The position numbers were made by a program, and so were the translations under genes. From NCBI GenBank assembly GCA_016124795.1, contig WGNB01000015.1, forward strand, positions 32,298 to 96,297: a stretch of DNA of 64,000 bases, in the 5' to 3' direction. The DNA comes from Rhodopseudomonas sp. GTDB taxonomy: Bacteria > Pseudomonadota > Alphaproteobacteria > Rhizobiales > Xanthobacteraceae. The notes under the pieces were generated by a model. It made no database searches. It was given only the letters and a program-made list of their open reading frames with translations, and was not told the origin of the DNA. This document shows, piece by piece, positions 52,173 through 61,714 of the stretch (positions are counted from its first letter, which is position 1; each line of letters starts with the position of its first letter).

Positions 52173-52808
52173 TTAGCCGTCGCTCCGGCTGGTCTCGCCG
52201 AGAATATCCGCCAACAGCGCCATGCGAACCAGATCGGACAGGCTATTGGCCGACATCTTGGTCATCAGGTTGGCCCGATAGATTTCAACCGTGCGCGGGC
52301 TGATGCCGAGATCGAAGGCGATGGTCTTGTTGGCATGCCCGGCGACCAGCCCGTCGAGCACTTCACGTTCGCGCTTCGACAGGGCGTTGAGCTTGTCGTT
52401 GATGTCACCAAGTTCGGCCTTGTGCTTGGTAGCGCCGGCGCCGCGCGACAGGGCGGCGCGCACTGCGGCGATCAGTTGCTCGTCGTCGAAGGGTTTTTCC
52501 AGAAAATCGGCGGCGCCGATCTTCATCGCCTCGACCGCCAGCGAGATATCGCCGTGACCGGTGATGACGATCACCGCCAGATTGGGATGGGTCTGCTGGA
52601 GCCGGCGCAACAGGTCGATGCCGGTCATCTCGGGCATTCGCACATCGGTGATCACGCAGCCGGATTGAACCTCGGACAGGGTGTCGAGAAAAGCCTTGGC
52701 CGATTCAAAGGCGCGCACGGCGAAGCCGGCGGTCTTGAGCAGAAATTCAAGCGACTCCCGGACCGCTTCGTCGTCGTCGATCACATAGATGACCGGCTTA
52801 AGATCCAT
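52173..52808 (-). CDS. fixJ: Two-component response regulator FixJ
   Basis: A 211-residue regulator with a receiver domain (acidic pocket Asp11-13, phospho-acceptor Asp55 in ITDVRMPE, Lys in EKPFDD) and a LuxR-type HTH ([40 protein letters not shown]). The ATG at 52808 is nine bases after AAGGAG; an ATG at 52817 touches that site. It overlaps the fixL stop by 11 bases. In rhizobia phosphorylated FixJ activates fixK and so microoxic respiration genes. Confidence 0.94.
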   Translation of the reverse strand: MDLKPVIYVIDDDEAVRESLEFLLKTAGFAVRAFESAKAFLDTLSEVQSGCVITDVRMPEMTGIDLLRRLQQTHPNLAVIVITGHGDISLAVEAMKIGAADFLEKPFDDEQLIAAVRAALSRGAGATKHKAELGDINDKLNALSKREREVLDGLVAGHANKTIAFDLGISPRTVEIYRANLMTKMSANSLSDLVRMALLADILGETSRSDG

Positions 52809-54297
52809 CGTCGACATCTCCTTGGTGCACGGGCGCCAGCGTAAAATGGAAGGTGGTGCCGCCGCCAGGGCTCGGCTCCACCCAGATCCGTCCGCCATGG
52901 GCCTCGATGATGGTGCGCGAGATCGACAGGCCGACACCCATGCCCTGGCGTTTGGTGGTGATGAAGGGCTGGAATAGCTGTTCGGCGATTTCCGGCGCGA
53001 TGCCGGAGCCGCTGTCGGCGACGCTGACGCGCACCATGCCGTCTTCATCGGGTGCGACCGTAATCGTCAGATTGCGCTCCGGCGCCTCTTCCATCGCATC
53101 CATGGCGTTTCGAATCAGGTTGAGCAGAACCTGCTGCACCTGGACCCGGTCGGCAAATACCATGTCGACGCCGGGGTCGAAATGAAACTGAACCCGGATA
53201 CCGCGATCCTTGACGCCGACCAGGGCCAGGGCGCTGGCTTCCTCGATCAGCTTGGCGATGTTCTCGATCCGCCGTTCGCTTTCGCCGCGGGCGACGAAAT
53301 CGCGCAACCGCCGGATGATCTGGCCGGCGCGCATGGCCTGATCGGCGGCCTTGCCGAGCGCATCGCGCAGCGTGCCGGATTTCTCGTCGGTCTCGCCTTC
53401 CAGCATCCGGCGTGAGCCGGTGAGATAGTTCGAGATCGCCGACAGGGGCTGATTCAGTTCGTGCGCCAGCGTCGAGGCCATTTCGCCCATCGCGGTGAGC
53501 CGTGAGATATGCACCAGCTCGGACTGCAATTCCTGGAGGCGGGCTTCGGTCTGCTGGCGTTCGGTCAGGTCGCGGATGAAGCCGGTGAAAAACCGACGGT
53601 CGCCGGATCGCATTTCGCCGACCGCCAATTCCATCGGAAATGTCGAGCCGTCGATCCGCTTGCCGACTACCACCCGGCCGATGCCGATAATCCGGCGTTC
53701 GCCGGTGTTCATGTAGCGTTGCAGATATTCGTCGTGATTGCCGCGATACGGCTCGGGCATCAGCATTTTGACGTTTTTGCCGATGGCCTGGTCGGCGTGA
53801 CAGCCGAACAGCCGTTCGGCCGCGCTGGAAAATGACTGCATAATGCCGTGCTCGTCGATGACGATCATCGCTTCCGGCACGGTATCGAGAATCGATTGCA
53901 GGTGGGCTTCGCGTGACAAGGCGTCGCGGGTCAGCAACTGGGCGCGTTGCCGGCCACGGCGCAGCATTTCGCCGCCCCAGGACACCGCCATGCCGGTCAG
54001 GATGAAGGAAACGGCGTTGACCGTCGTTGCGGCGGCAATTCCGCCGGTCATGACGAAACAGGCGGAGGCGAGGCCGAGCACGGTCGCCAGCAGGCCCGGA
54101 CCGATGCCGCCAAGGCCGGCGGCCAGCAAGACCGGCGGTATAAAATACAAAAACAGCGCGTCATTATGCAGAGCGGGGGTCAACAGCGCCCGTCCGGCCA
54201 GCGCCAGGACTACGCCGACCGGCGCAATGCCGTAACGCCATGCCTTGCCGTTCCGATAGGCGTCAGAAAGATCTTTATTATCAATGGTATAAGGCAT
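52798..54297 (-). CDS. fixL: Oxygen-sensing histidine kinase FixL
   Basis: A 499-residue sensor kinase. Three or four N-terminal membrane helices (about residues 20-108), then a heme PAS domain (about 130-245) with proximal His188 in [10 protein letters not shown] and the distal Arg208 in RIIGIGRVV; both positions match Bradyrhizobium FixL His200 and Arg220. HisKA has His279 in [10 protein letters not shown]; the HATPase domain has [11 protein letters not shown] and DSGSGIAPE. When heme is free of oxygen, FixL phosphorylates FixJ. It is divergent from fixK. Confidence 0.95.
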   Translation of the reverse strand: MPYTIDNKDLSDAYRNGKAWRYGIAPVGVVLALAGRALLTPALHNDALFLYFIPPVLLAAGLGGIGPGLLATVLGLASACFVMTGGIAAATTVNAVSFILTGMAVSWGGEMLRRGRQRAQLLTRDALSREAHLQSILDTVPEAMIVIDEHGIMQSFSSAAERLFGCHADQAIGKNVKMLMPEPYRGNHDEYLQRYMNTGERRIIGIGRVVVGKRIDGSTFPMELAVGEMRSGDRRFFTGFIRDLTERQQTEARLQELQSELVHISRLTAMGEMASTLAHELNQPLSAISNYLTGSRRMLEGETDEKSGTLRDALGKAADQAMRAGQIIRRLRDFVARGESERRIENIAKLIEEASALALVGVKDRGIRVQFHFDPGVDMVFADRVQVQQVLLNLIRNAMDAMEEAPERNLTITVAPDEDGMVRVSVADSGSGIAPEIAEQLFQPFITTKRQGMGVGLSISRTIIEAHGGRIWVEPSPGGGTTFHFTLAPVHQGDVDDGS

Positions 54298-54444
54298 GAA
54301 ACCGAATGCTGAAGGGGTCGCCCGCGGGGGCGTCCGAAGGTCCGCTTTGCCCTCCGGGAAAACCCCTATGGAGTTTATCTGAATTTTGCCGGTTAGGGCA
54401 CGCGGCTATCCATGATCATCGAATTTTGCCGAGGGTCAAACGTC

Positions 54445-55131
54445 ATGCACAGCCAACCGATGATGAACCGGAACACTGCCCGCCAGACCGCCTCCCGGCC
54501 CCTTCCGTCAAATACCGCTCATGAGATCGATCCGTCGTCGGTCGAACTGATCGGCGCCGTCATGCCCTTCGCTCGTAACGGCGAAATCTACGGCGAAAAC
54601 GAACCGGCGGAATATCTTTATAAGGTCGTCAGCGGCGCCGTTCGCACCTACCGCGTGCTGAACGATGGTCGCCGCCAGATCGGCGCATTCTATCTGCCGG
54701 GCGACTTCTTCGGTCTCGAGTTCGGCGAAGAGCACAGCTTTTCCGCCGAGGCGATTGTCGAGTGCAAGGTGATGGTGATTAAGCGCAGCGCGCTGCTGGC
54801 GCTGGCCGGCCGCAGCCATGACGTGGCGCGTCAGCTCTGGACCTTGACCGCCAATGAATTGCAGCGCGCGCAAAGCCACATCATGCTGTTGATCAAGACT
54901 GCGCAGGAGCGCGTCGCCGGCTTCCTGCTGGAAATGGCGGCGCGCACGCCGTCCGGTAATACGGTGGACCTGGCGATGTCGCGTCAGGATATCGCCGACT
55001 ATCTCGGCCTCACCATTGAGACGGTGTCGCGTACTTTGACCCAGCTTGAAAATTCAGCGGCGATCGCCGTGCCGAGTTCGCGACACATCGTGTTGCGTAA
55101 TCAGGCCGCCCTCAGCCGCTTGAATGCATAA
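54445..55131 (+). CDS. fixK: FixK-type Crp/Fnr transcription activator
   Basis: A 228-residue regulator: cyclic-nucleotide-fold domain (about 35-150, LYKVVSGAVRTYRVLNDGRRQIGAFYLPGDFFGLE) and a C-terminal HTH with TIETVSRTLTQLE, whose E-x-x-SR recognition residues fit TTGAT-N4-ATCAA sites. No N-terminal Cys cluster, so it does not sense oxygen by an Fe-S cluster and is more likely controlled by FixJ. The ATG at 54445 has GAGGG upstream. Four matching boxes are in this window (18612, 57005, 62500, 62610). A strong terminator follows. Confidence 0.9.
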   Translation: MHSQPMMNRNTARQTASRPLPSNTAHEIDPSSVELIGAVMPFARNGEIYGENEPAEYLYKVVSGAVRTYRVLNDGRRQIGAFYLPGDFFGLEFGEEHSFSAEAIVECKVMVIKRSALLALAGRSHDVARQLWTLTANELQRAQSHIMLLIKTAQERVAGFLLEMAARTPSGNTVDLAMSRQDIADYLGLTIETVSRTLTQLENSAAIAVPSSRHIVLRNQAALSRLNA

Positions 55132-55193
55132 CGGCACAAACGCTTGCCGTTTGACACCGGACATCGATCTCCCCGATGTCGTTTCGGTGACAC

Positions 55194-55225
55194 TGCCCCG
55201 ACCGAAATGTCGGGGCATTTTTTTT
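55194..55225 (+). terminator. Rho-independent terminator of fixK
   Basis: Stem TGCCCCGAC / GTCGGGGCA with a six-base loop, then eight T residues. It is 62 bases after the fixK stop. Confidence 0.9.
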
Positions 55226-55270
55226 GTCTCGCGCGTTCTTGCGCGAGGCGGGGGCTTGGGCCGCTGGCGA

Positions 55271-56737
55271 TCAGGCCCACTTCGCTCGTGCTTTGAGCGC
55301 GGCAAGTGCCTGGCCGGCCTCGCGCTTGATCTGACCGTAGTCGAGCGCGGTGAAGGTGCCATTGCGCCACATGATGCGGCCATCGGCTACCACCGTGTCG
55401 ATATTGCCCGGCTGTGCCAGTTGGACCAGCGCATCATAAGGATCACCATCGGCGATCATGTTTGGCGCATTGGTGCGGACCAGGATCAGGTCGGCGCGCT
55501 TGCCCGGCGTCAGAGAGCCGGTCTTGTCGGCCAGGCCGAGATCGCGGGCGCCGTCGATCGTCGCCAGTTGCACCAGTCGCCTGGTGGTCAGCGACAGCTT
55601 GCCGCCGCTGCGGTGCCGGTTGATGGTCTGCAGCATACGCATGCAGCCGAAGCAATTGCATGGCTCGGCGGTCACGTTGTCGATCGATATGCTCATTGGA
55701 ACGCCTGCGTGCATCATGTCGTTGAACTGCATCTGGCCGGACCGAGCGGCTTCGCCGAGCGGCGAGGTGCTGTAATGCGTTCCGGTCTTGGCCAAAATCG
55801 CCCAGTCCGCCGCATTGGTGTTGAGCGGGTGGACGAGTTGGACGTCGGGTCCCAGCAGGTTGTTCGCCGCCAGCAATTGAATGGAGTCGCTGCCCGAGGT
55901 GTGTAGCGTGATCGGCAGGCCGAGCGCACGCGCGGCGGTCCATTCGCGTTTTGCCATGTCGGCGTTGATTGCGCCGCGTTTGGTATTGTTGCCGTCGATG
56001 TTACGCGAGCAGATGCCAAGCGAGAGTAGCGGATCGTTGGCGAGGTCTTTCTTGACCCGCGCCCAGTCCGCGATGTTCATCGGTTCCTCGTTCGGCATGC
56101 CGAGGGACGGGCCGTAAGCGAAGCGGCCGCGGATGCCGCTGTCGCGCATCGCCCTGATTTCGGCGTCGGCGTGTGCCGGGCTTCGCACATTGTGGGCCCA
56201 GTTATGCGTGGTGGTGACACCGGCGCTGATCGCTTCCGCCAGGCCGAGCCGGACGCTGAGATAGCTGTCCTGCGGCGTATAGTGCAGGCCGAGCGCGAAG
56301 GTCACCGGAAAATAGGTTTTCTTCGGATCGTCGGCGCGCATCGCCGGCCGCAGCATGCTGGTCCATAGATGCCAATGGGTGTCGACGAAGCCGGGCATGC
56401 AGATCATGTCCTTGCCGTCGATCACTTGCGCGCCGGGTGCGTTCACCGAGGCACCGACGGCGACGATGACACCGTCTCGGACATGAACGTCGCCGGCCGG
56501 GAAGTCGGCGATTTTGTCGTCCATGGTCAGGACGTGCGCGCCCCGCACGACGAATTCTCCGCGGCCCGGCAGGGTATGGGCCGGCGCCGCGCCGGCCGCC
56601 GGCACGGTTTGGCCGATCGCCGGCGCGCTCAGCAGGCTGGCGGCGCCGAGGGCGGTGGTCCCGGCTAATAACGTGCGACGGTCGATCGGGCCTGAAAGCC
56701 GATCGGAATGATGATCTTGCTGCTGACCTTTGCCCAT
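55271..56737 (-). CDS. Tat-exported amidohydrolase (AtzA/chlorohydrolase-like)
   Basis: A 488-residue metal-dependent hydrolase with a Tat leader (PIDRRTLLAGTTALGAASLLSAPA, about 17-40). TIM-barrel metal motifs: DTHWHLW (about 119-125), the later His in ITLHTSGSD and LVHPLNTN, and Asp in ISIDNVTAE. The C-terminal composite beta domain ends with ADLILVRTNAP and VVADGRIMWRNG. The amidohydrolase family deaminates or dehalogenates N-heterocycles such as triazines or purines; most are cytoplasmic, so export is unusual. GGGAG precedes the ATG. The 335-base region to its right holds a FixK box. Confidence 0.85.
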   Translation of the reverse strand: MGKGQQQDHHSDRLSGPIDRRTLLAGTTALGAASLLSAPAIGQTVPAAGAAPAHTLPGRGEFVVRGAHVLTMDDKIADFPAGDVHVRDGVIVAVGASVNAPGAQVIDGKDMICMPGFVDTHWHLWTSMLRPAMRADDPKKTYFPVTFALGLHYTPQDSYLSVRLGLAEAISAGVTTTHNWAHNVRSPAHADAEIRAMRDSGIRGRFAYGPSLGMPNEEPMNIADWARVKKDLANDPLLSLGICSRNIDGNNTKRGAINADMAKREWTAARALGLPITLHTSGSDSIQLLAANNLLGPDVQLVHPLNTNAADWAILAKTGTHYSTSPLGEAARSGQMQFNDMMHAGVPMSISIDNVTAEPCNCFGCMRMLQTINRHRSGGKLSLTTRRLVQLATIDGARDLGLADKTGSLTPGKRADLILVRTNAPNMIADGDPYDALVQLAQPGNIDTVVADGRIMWRNGTFTALDYGQIKREAGQALAALKARAKWA

Positions 56738-57004
56738 GTGTTTTCTCCCTGGCCATGTGGCTTATGCCGACGGCTCTTTGTTTGACGGAATTCTTACTGG
56801 TCCCGTCGTTGGCGCGAAACGCTAGCGCTGAACAAAGCGGCGAGGCCATTCAATTGCGCAGGGTCGGGTTGCACAAAATCGATGCCTTGGCTTCTGGCCC
56901 AACTTTCGTGGGCGCGTCGGCCGTGCATCGGAATTTCATCATCTGCCAATTCAGCTATGCCACGGTTCGGAAGTACGCCGGTCGCCGCTCTTCGTGATCG
57001 CCGA

Positions 57005-57018
57005 TTGACCTGCATCAA
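57005..57018. promoter_or_regulatory. FixK/FNR box before the CBS-BON gene
   Basis: TTGACCTGCATCAA, one mismatch to TTGAT-N4-ATCAA. It ends 54 bases before the ATG at 57073. The remaining part of 56738-57004 shows no gene. Confidence 0.65.
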
Positions 57019-57072
57019 CGGCAATCCATCGACGGTATGGTTTTCTTTTCCTGCCCATATTGGAGGTCCGCC

Positions 57073-57807
57073 ATGAACGCCAGCGATGTCATGACACGCA
57101 ATCTGATCACGATCGATCCCGATCAAACCGTGCTCCAGGCGGCGCGGGTGATGCTGCAACACCGCATCAGCGGTCTGCCGGTCATCGACAAGGATGGAAA
57201 ACTGGTCGGCATCTTGTCGGAAGGCGATTTTTTGCGTCGCCGCGAGACCAAGACCGAACGTCATCGGTCGCGCTGGCTCGAATTCCTGATGGGGCCGGGC
57301 AAAATGGCCTCCGAATACAGCCATAGCCACGGCAACAAAGTCGGCGAGGTCATGACGACCGAGATTCAGTCCGTCGATGAAAACGCCGCGCTCGAAGATA
57401 TCGTCGAACTGATGGAAAAGTATCGCATCAAGCGCGTGCCGGTCATGTGCGGCTCGCAACTGGTTGGAATCGTCACTCGCTCCAATCTGATGCACGCCAT
57501 GGTGAGCATGGCGCGGGTGGTCCCCGAAACGGAAACCCAGACGGCCAAAGGTGACGGCGCGATCCGCGAACGTTTATTGGCGGAACTGGGCCAGCAGAAA
57601 TGGGCGCCTGTCGCGATGACCAACGTGGTGGTGCGCGATGGCGTCGTCGAGCTCTGGGGTGCGATTATCGACGAACGTCAACGCGATGCGCTCAAGGTCG
57701 CCGCCGAAGACATTCCCGGTGTCAAAGCCGTCAAAGATCATATGGTCTGGATCGAGCCGACCACGGGCATCACCATCGATCCGGCCGGCGATATGGCCGC
57801 CCGTTAA
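57073..57807 (+). CDS. CBS-CBS-BON domain protein
   Basis: A 244-residue protein: two CBS domains (about residues 1-60, MNASDVMTRNLITIDPDQTV; and about 92-150, VGEVMTTEIQSVDENAAL) that commonly bind adenine nucleotides, and a C-terminal BON domain (about 170-235, VVVRDGVVELWGAIIDERQRDAL) of the type that contacts membranes. No signal peptide. TGGAGG precedes the ATG. Similar proteins are induced by low oxygen in rhizobia and the FixK box upstream agrees. Function unknown; an energy-charge sensor is a reasonable guess. Confidence 0.87.
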   Translation: MNASDVMTRNLITIDPDQTVLQAARVMLQHRISGLPVIDKDGKLVGILSEGDFLRRRETKTERHRSRWLEFLMGPGKMASEYSHSHGNKVGEVMTTEIQSVDENAALEDIVELMEKYRIKRVPVMCGSQLVGIVTRSNLMHAMVSMARVVPETETQTAKGDGAIRERLLAELGQQKWAPVAMTNVVVRDGVVELWGAIIDERQRDALKVAAEDIPGVKAVKDHMVWIEPTTGITIDPAGDMAAR

Positions 57808-57827
57808 AGCGAAATGGCGCGCGTTTG

Positions 57828-58286
57828 CTAGTCGAACACGGTTGCGCCGTAGGTCGACAGCGCGAGCGCCATATCGAATGCGACATATTTTTCGAGGGCC
57901 TTGATGTAGCGGCCCTTCTTGATCGGAGGCATCGGACTGTCGATAATTACTTCGGTGAAAGCGACCTTTAAAGCCGCGTAGCCCAAGACGTACCATGCCA
58001 GATCGAGATTGATCTCCCGATGCCGGATGCCGAGCCGGCGCACGCTGTTGGCGTATTCCTCGTCGAATTTCGAACTGAACAGGGCGCGCCAGTGCTGCTT
58101 CTGTTTGCCGATGAGGCGCTCGACAGTATCGGGGGTCAGGTCGACGTTGATGTCGAACGCTCCCGTCTTGGTATAGAAATTTTCAAGGATGGCGTCGGCG
58201 CGCGGCTCGATGATTTGCCAGATCTCAGGCCCCCATTGCGACGTCTCATCCGAGATTTCGATGAAGCTCCGAAGCTTTTCGATCAT
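57828..58286 (-). CDS. Stand-alone globin-coupled-sensor domain (protoglobin-like)
   Basis: A 152-residue single-domain heme globin of the GCS/protoglobin type. The family motif is GIRHREINLDLAWYVLGYAALK with proximal His89; KQKQHWRALFSSKFDEEY precedes it. No output domain is attached. It is downstream of the chemoreceptor gene on the same strand (47 bases), so the pair may form a two-protein oxygen-taxis receptor, whereas in HemAT both parts are one chain. The ATG at 58286 is chosen because upstream codons are not globin-like. Confidence 0.83.
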   Translation of the reverse strand: MIEKLRSFIEISDETSQWGPEIWQIIEPRADAILENFYTKTGAFDINVDLTPDTVERLIGKQKQHWRALFSSKFDEEYANSVRRLGIRHREINLDLAWYVLGYAALKVAFTEVIIDSPMPPIKKGRYIKALEKYVAFDMALALSTYGATVFD

Positions 58287-58333
58287 GCGATTCGTTCCGC
58301 TTGGTGTCCGGTGCGCCAACAGAAGGGTGGGTC

Positions 58334-60052
58334 TCACGCCGACTTTTTATGCCGGGGTGTCTTGAGACGGTGACTTTCGTGTTGGCGGGTCGTCGTCCGG
58401 TCAGTATCCGGGCAAGCTGGGTGAATGATTATTGGCGGCGTTGCCATCCTGGCTTTTTCCGTCGTCGCGGGAGAGGGCGGTTTGCGGTTGAGCTTGAAGG
58501 CGGCCAAGGCCCGCATCAGTTTTCGGCACTGGTCTTCCAGATCGGCGGTCGCGGTGCTGGCCACTTCGACGAGCGCCGCATTCTGTTGCGTCACGTCGTC
58601 CATCTGGGAGACCGCATCGGTGACCTGGCTGATCCCGGTGCTTTGTTCGGCGGAGGCGGATGAGATCTCGACCATGATGCCGGTGGCCTGATTCACCGAC
58701 GCGATAATGTCTTCCATGATGGCGCCGGCGTCGCGCGACAAGATCGCGCCCGCATTAATTTTTTCGACCGAGTTTTCGATCAGGTATTTGATGTCTTTCG
58801 CCGCCTCGGCGGAGCGTTGTGCCAGTCCGCGGACTTCGGTCGCGACCACCGCAAAGCCGCGCCCGGCTTCGCCGGCCCGAGCCGCTTCGACCGCGGCGTT
58901 GAGGGCGAGAAGATTGGTCTGGGTCGCGATGCCATTAATGATGCCGACGATGTCGGCGATCTTTTTCGACGACTCGCTGATTTCATTCATTGTTGCGACG
59001 ACTTGGCGCATCGTATGCCCACCTTTGCTCGCGGTGGTCATGGCATTGCTGGCGACATCGCGCGCCTGATTGGTACTTTCAGCATTCTTCTGAACGGTCG
59101 ATGCCAGCTCTTCCATGCTGGCCGCGGTCTGTTCGAGCGACGCGGCTTGTGAGTCGGTTCGGGCTGACAGATTGCCGTTGCCGGTCACAAGCGCCCTGGT
59201 CGCCGATTGCATTGTCGAAAAATTCTCGCGGATGTCGCCAATGACGCAATGCAGGTTGGTGCTGACTTGACGTAACGCACAGGCCAGCTTTCCGATCTCG
59301 TCGTTGCGGTTGGAGTTGATCGTCGCGATCAGGTCGCCGCCGGCAATGCCCTGAGCCGCTTTGGTTGCCGACATGATCGGGGAGACAACCTTTCGCGCCA
59401 GAAAGTACCAGAACGCTGCGATTGCGATCATCGTCAACGCCGTAACTGCAAGCATGACGTTAGATCGATCACCGGTATCGCCGCCATTACGCCATGCCAT
59501 CCAGCCTATGACGCCGGTCAAGACGAGGACGGACGACTGCGTCATCGCGATCCGTTGGCCGATCGAGAACCGGCAGGCTTCCCGTAGCCGGCTGGGCCAG
59601 CCGGATTTAATGACCCTGCCCCGGCGCAATATCAGATGACCCGGATTGGCGTTTTCTTCGCTGTAGAGCTGCGCCGCCTCCGCGATTTGTTCGCGGGTCG
59701 GTTTGGTGCGTACCGAAATGAAGCCGGTGGCGATGCCGTTCTCCAGGATCGGTGTGACCGTTGCCTGAACCCAGTAAAAATCGCCGTTCTTGCGCCTGTT
59801 CTTGACCATCGCGGTCCAGGGTAAGCCCGACTTTATGGTGGTCCATAAGTCGGCGAATGCCGCGATTGGCATGTCCGGGTGGCGGACAATGTTGTGGGGC
59901 TGGCCGATCAGTTCGTCTTCGGCGAACCCGCTGACCTCGATAAAATAGGGATTGGCGTGGGTGATCCGTCCCTTCAGATCCGTGGTCGAATAAAGCGACC
60001 TGCTGCCATCGAATTCGTATTCAACATTGCTGATCGGTTTGTTGATGCGCAT
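58334..60052 (-). CDS. Aer-like methyl-accepting chemotaxis protein with N-terminal PAS domain
   Basis: A 572-residue receptor. The PAS domain (about residues 10-120) has the Aer-type stretch NPYFIEVSGF...NIVRHPDMP, which binds FAD in E. coli Aer. A membrane segment pair lies at about 172-215, followed by HAMP (ARKVVSPIMSATKAAQGIAGGDL) and a long signalling coiled coil with the hairpin tip NAAVEAARAGEAGRGFAVVATEVRGLAQRSAEAAK. The C-terminus is Pro/Thr/His-rich and has no CheR pentapeptide. It likely signals redox or oxygen state to CheA, with the small globin encoded next. Confidence 0.92.
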   Translation of the reverse strand: MRINKPISNVEYEFDGSRSLYSTTDLKGRITHANPYFIEVSGFAEDELIGQPHNIVRHPDMPIAAFADLWTTIKSGLPWTAMVKNRRKNGDFYWVQATVTPILENGIATGFISVRTKPTREQIAEAAQLYSEENANPGHLILRRGRVIKSGWPSRLREACRFSIGQRIAMTQSSVLVLTGVIGWMAWRNGGDTGDRSNVMLAVTALTMIAIAAFWYFLARKVVSPIMSATKAAQGIAGGDLIATINSNRNDEIGKLACALRQVSTNLHCVIGDIRENFSTMQSATRALVTGNGNLSARTDSQAASLEQTAASMEELASTVQKNAESTNQARDVASNAMTTASKGGHTMRQVVATMNEISESSKKIADIVGIINGIATQTNLLALNAAVEAARAGEAGRGFAVVATEVRGLAQRSAEAAKDIKYLIENSVEKINAGAILSRDAGAIMEDIIASVNQATGIMVEISSASAEQSTGISQVTDAVSQMDDVTQQNAALVEVASTATADLEDQCRKLMRALAAFKLNRKPPSPATTEKARMATPPIIIHPACPDTDRTTTRQHESHRLKTPRHKKSA

Positions 60053-60735
60053 TTCAGGCTCCGTTCAAAGACGGTTTGTCTGTTCAAGGCATGGTGGATT
60101 CGTAGAGCGGCTCCTCCGTCCGAGCCTGCCGGCTCTGACGACATTCGGAGACGCGATTGCGAAACATCTTTGACGGAAAACTTTGGCGCCGGGATTCTCA
60201 GACCCCGGAGCTGCTCATGCAGCATTTAATTGCGCAGGAAGATAAATCGAGGAATTTACGAAAGGCTTTAGTAATCATGAATGATGGAGCGTATTCTAGA
60301 ATGCAATCTAGATTAAGTCGTCTGTTCATGACATCGACGTGGCCGCATAAAAAGTCGAATCCATCGTGTCTTCATCGACTCTATTGATATGGCGCCACGG
60401 TCGGAAGGCGGAGCGGTGAATATCGAGGCCGTTTTATTGCAGCTTTCGGTAAGGGCGTTTTCGTTTGGCGCAACCAGAAAGCGTAGCAACGAAAGCACGC
60501 AGAAGAATCGATTCGTCGACGGCTCGTCCAGCGATATAGACAGAATAAAAATGTTAATTAATTTTTTGCCTGTAGCTACGGCAATGATTAGTCTCAAGGT
60601 TTGTGTGGCTGCTTTGTCATAAGAGTCGGTGCGCTGTGAGGCGCTCCCGGAAGCCAAGAAGCAAGAACAAATTCCACCGACTTGAACGCGCGCCCCGAAC
60701 CTGGCTCGCAAAATTAAAACAACCGGAAAGACTTG
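60053..60735. other. Intergenic stretch of 683 bases, AT-richer than its surroundings
   Basis: It lies between the divergent chemoreceptor and Crp/Fnr genes. Two open frames (60157-60387 and 60389-60622, plus) lack ribosome sites and recognisable features and are not called. A dyad at 60295-60312 is listed separately. Confidence 0.5.
60295..60312. promoter_or_regulatory. TCTAGA-ATGCAA-TCTAGA dyad
   Basis: Two TCTAGA hexamers six bases apart; as an 18-bp dyad, 16 of 18 positions match. It sits 243 bases before the chemoreceptor start and 424 before the Crp/Fnr gene. A regulator site is possible. Confidence 0.3.
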
Positions 60736-61491
60736 ATGCAAGATCGAAGCAGTGCGGCGGCGCCAGGTTCTCCTGAGAAATACCCGGGTTGCGCATTCTG
60801 TATCATTTTCCATACCGGTATCTGTGCGTCGGGGAAGGTCGACAAGATCGGCTCGGCAAACCCGGCCGGTGGCGCCCGGGTGATTCAAAGCAGCGTGCAT
60901 AAGGCGCTCGCGGGCCAGATGATTCTGCATCCGAGGGAATCGTCCGACGACGTGATGTTTATTTGCAGCGGCCAGGCGATGTCGTCGATCGGTCTGGCGG
61001 ACGGTCGCCGGCAGATTTTCGAGGTGCTGCTGCCCGGCGATCTGGTGTTGTGGACGGCGCTCTTCGAGCCGATGACCGGCCGTTTGCTGGAAGCTCTTGA
61101 CGACACGGTGTATCGCAAGTTGAAGCGCTCGGAATTCAAAATGCTCTTGAGCGAATATCCCGATTTCTTCGCCACGTTCATGAGGTTTAGCGCATTCCAG
61201 AAGAACCAGTGCGATCAACTGGCGCTCAGCCTCGGGCGCCGGAATGCGGCGCAGCGCATTGCCCGGCTTATTCTGGAACTCGCCAAGCGTTTCGCCGAGC
61301 GCGGTTTGATAAGCGACGGGACTTTCAGGTTTCCGCTTCGCCAGCGGCATATTGCCGATGCCACCGGTTTGACGCCGGTTCACACCAGCAAGGTCTTGCG
61401 CCACCTCCGGCAGGATCACATTGTCGAGTTCAAGGACCGATCGCTTAGGATTCTCGACATGGCGCGGCTGCGTCAGGTGGCTGGTCCGTAA
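60736..61491 (+). CDS. Crp/Fnr-family regulator with N-terminal cysteines
   Basis: A 251-residue regulator. ATG at 60736 is favoured over a TTG one codon earlier. Cysteines 19, 22 and 30 form C-x2-C-x7-C, the spacing of FnrN/AadR-type oxygen sensors, with further Cys in VMFICSGQAM and KNQCDQ. The nucleotide-fold domain has QIFEVLLPGDLVLW. The C-terminal HTH (IADATGLTPVHTSKVLRHLRQD) lacks the E-x-x-SR of FixK, so its DNA target should differ from TTGAT-N4-ATCAA. It lies between the chemoreceptor and ompW. Whether it holds a cluster is not shown. Confidence 0.83.
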   Translation: MQDRSSAAAPGSPEKYPGCAFCIIFHTGICASGKVDKIGSANPAGGARVIQSSVHKALAGQMILHPRESSDDVMFICSGQAMSSIGLADGRRQIFEVLLPGDLVLWTALFEPMTGRLLEALDDTVYRKLKRSEFKMLLSEYPDFFATFMRFSAFQKNQCDQLALSLGRRNAAQRIARLILELAKRFAERGLISDGTFRFPLRQRHIADATGLTPVHTSKVLRHLRQDHIVEFKDRSLRILDMARLRQVAGP

Positions 61492-61638
61492 CGCCTTTCC
61501 GTCGATTCGCTTTCCCAACGGTGTTGCCCCACCTTGATGAAAAGACGTTCGGATCAAATTCGTCTGACGACGATCCGCGGCGGGGAGAAGACGGCTCGGG
61601 CGTCTTCGTCTTGAATGTGAGCCTCTCGCAAATAGACA

Positions 61639-61664
61639 AAAGCCCCGGCGTGAACCGGGGCTTT
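61639..61664 (-). terminator. Hairpin terminator downstream of ompW
   Basis: Perfect 10-base stem AAAGCCCCGG / CCGGGGCTTT with a six-base loop; on the minus strand a short T run follows. It is 50 bases past the ompW stop. Confidence 0.75.
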
Positions 61665-61714
61665 CGCGGTTAAAGTTGATGAGGGCGATGCGAGCGGTCG
61701 CTCGCTTCGCCATC

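Noticed and set aside
60157..60622. Two plus frames of about 76 codons before the Crp/Fnr gene
   Set aside because: No ribosome sites, unusual composition and no recognisable features; treated as non-coding.
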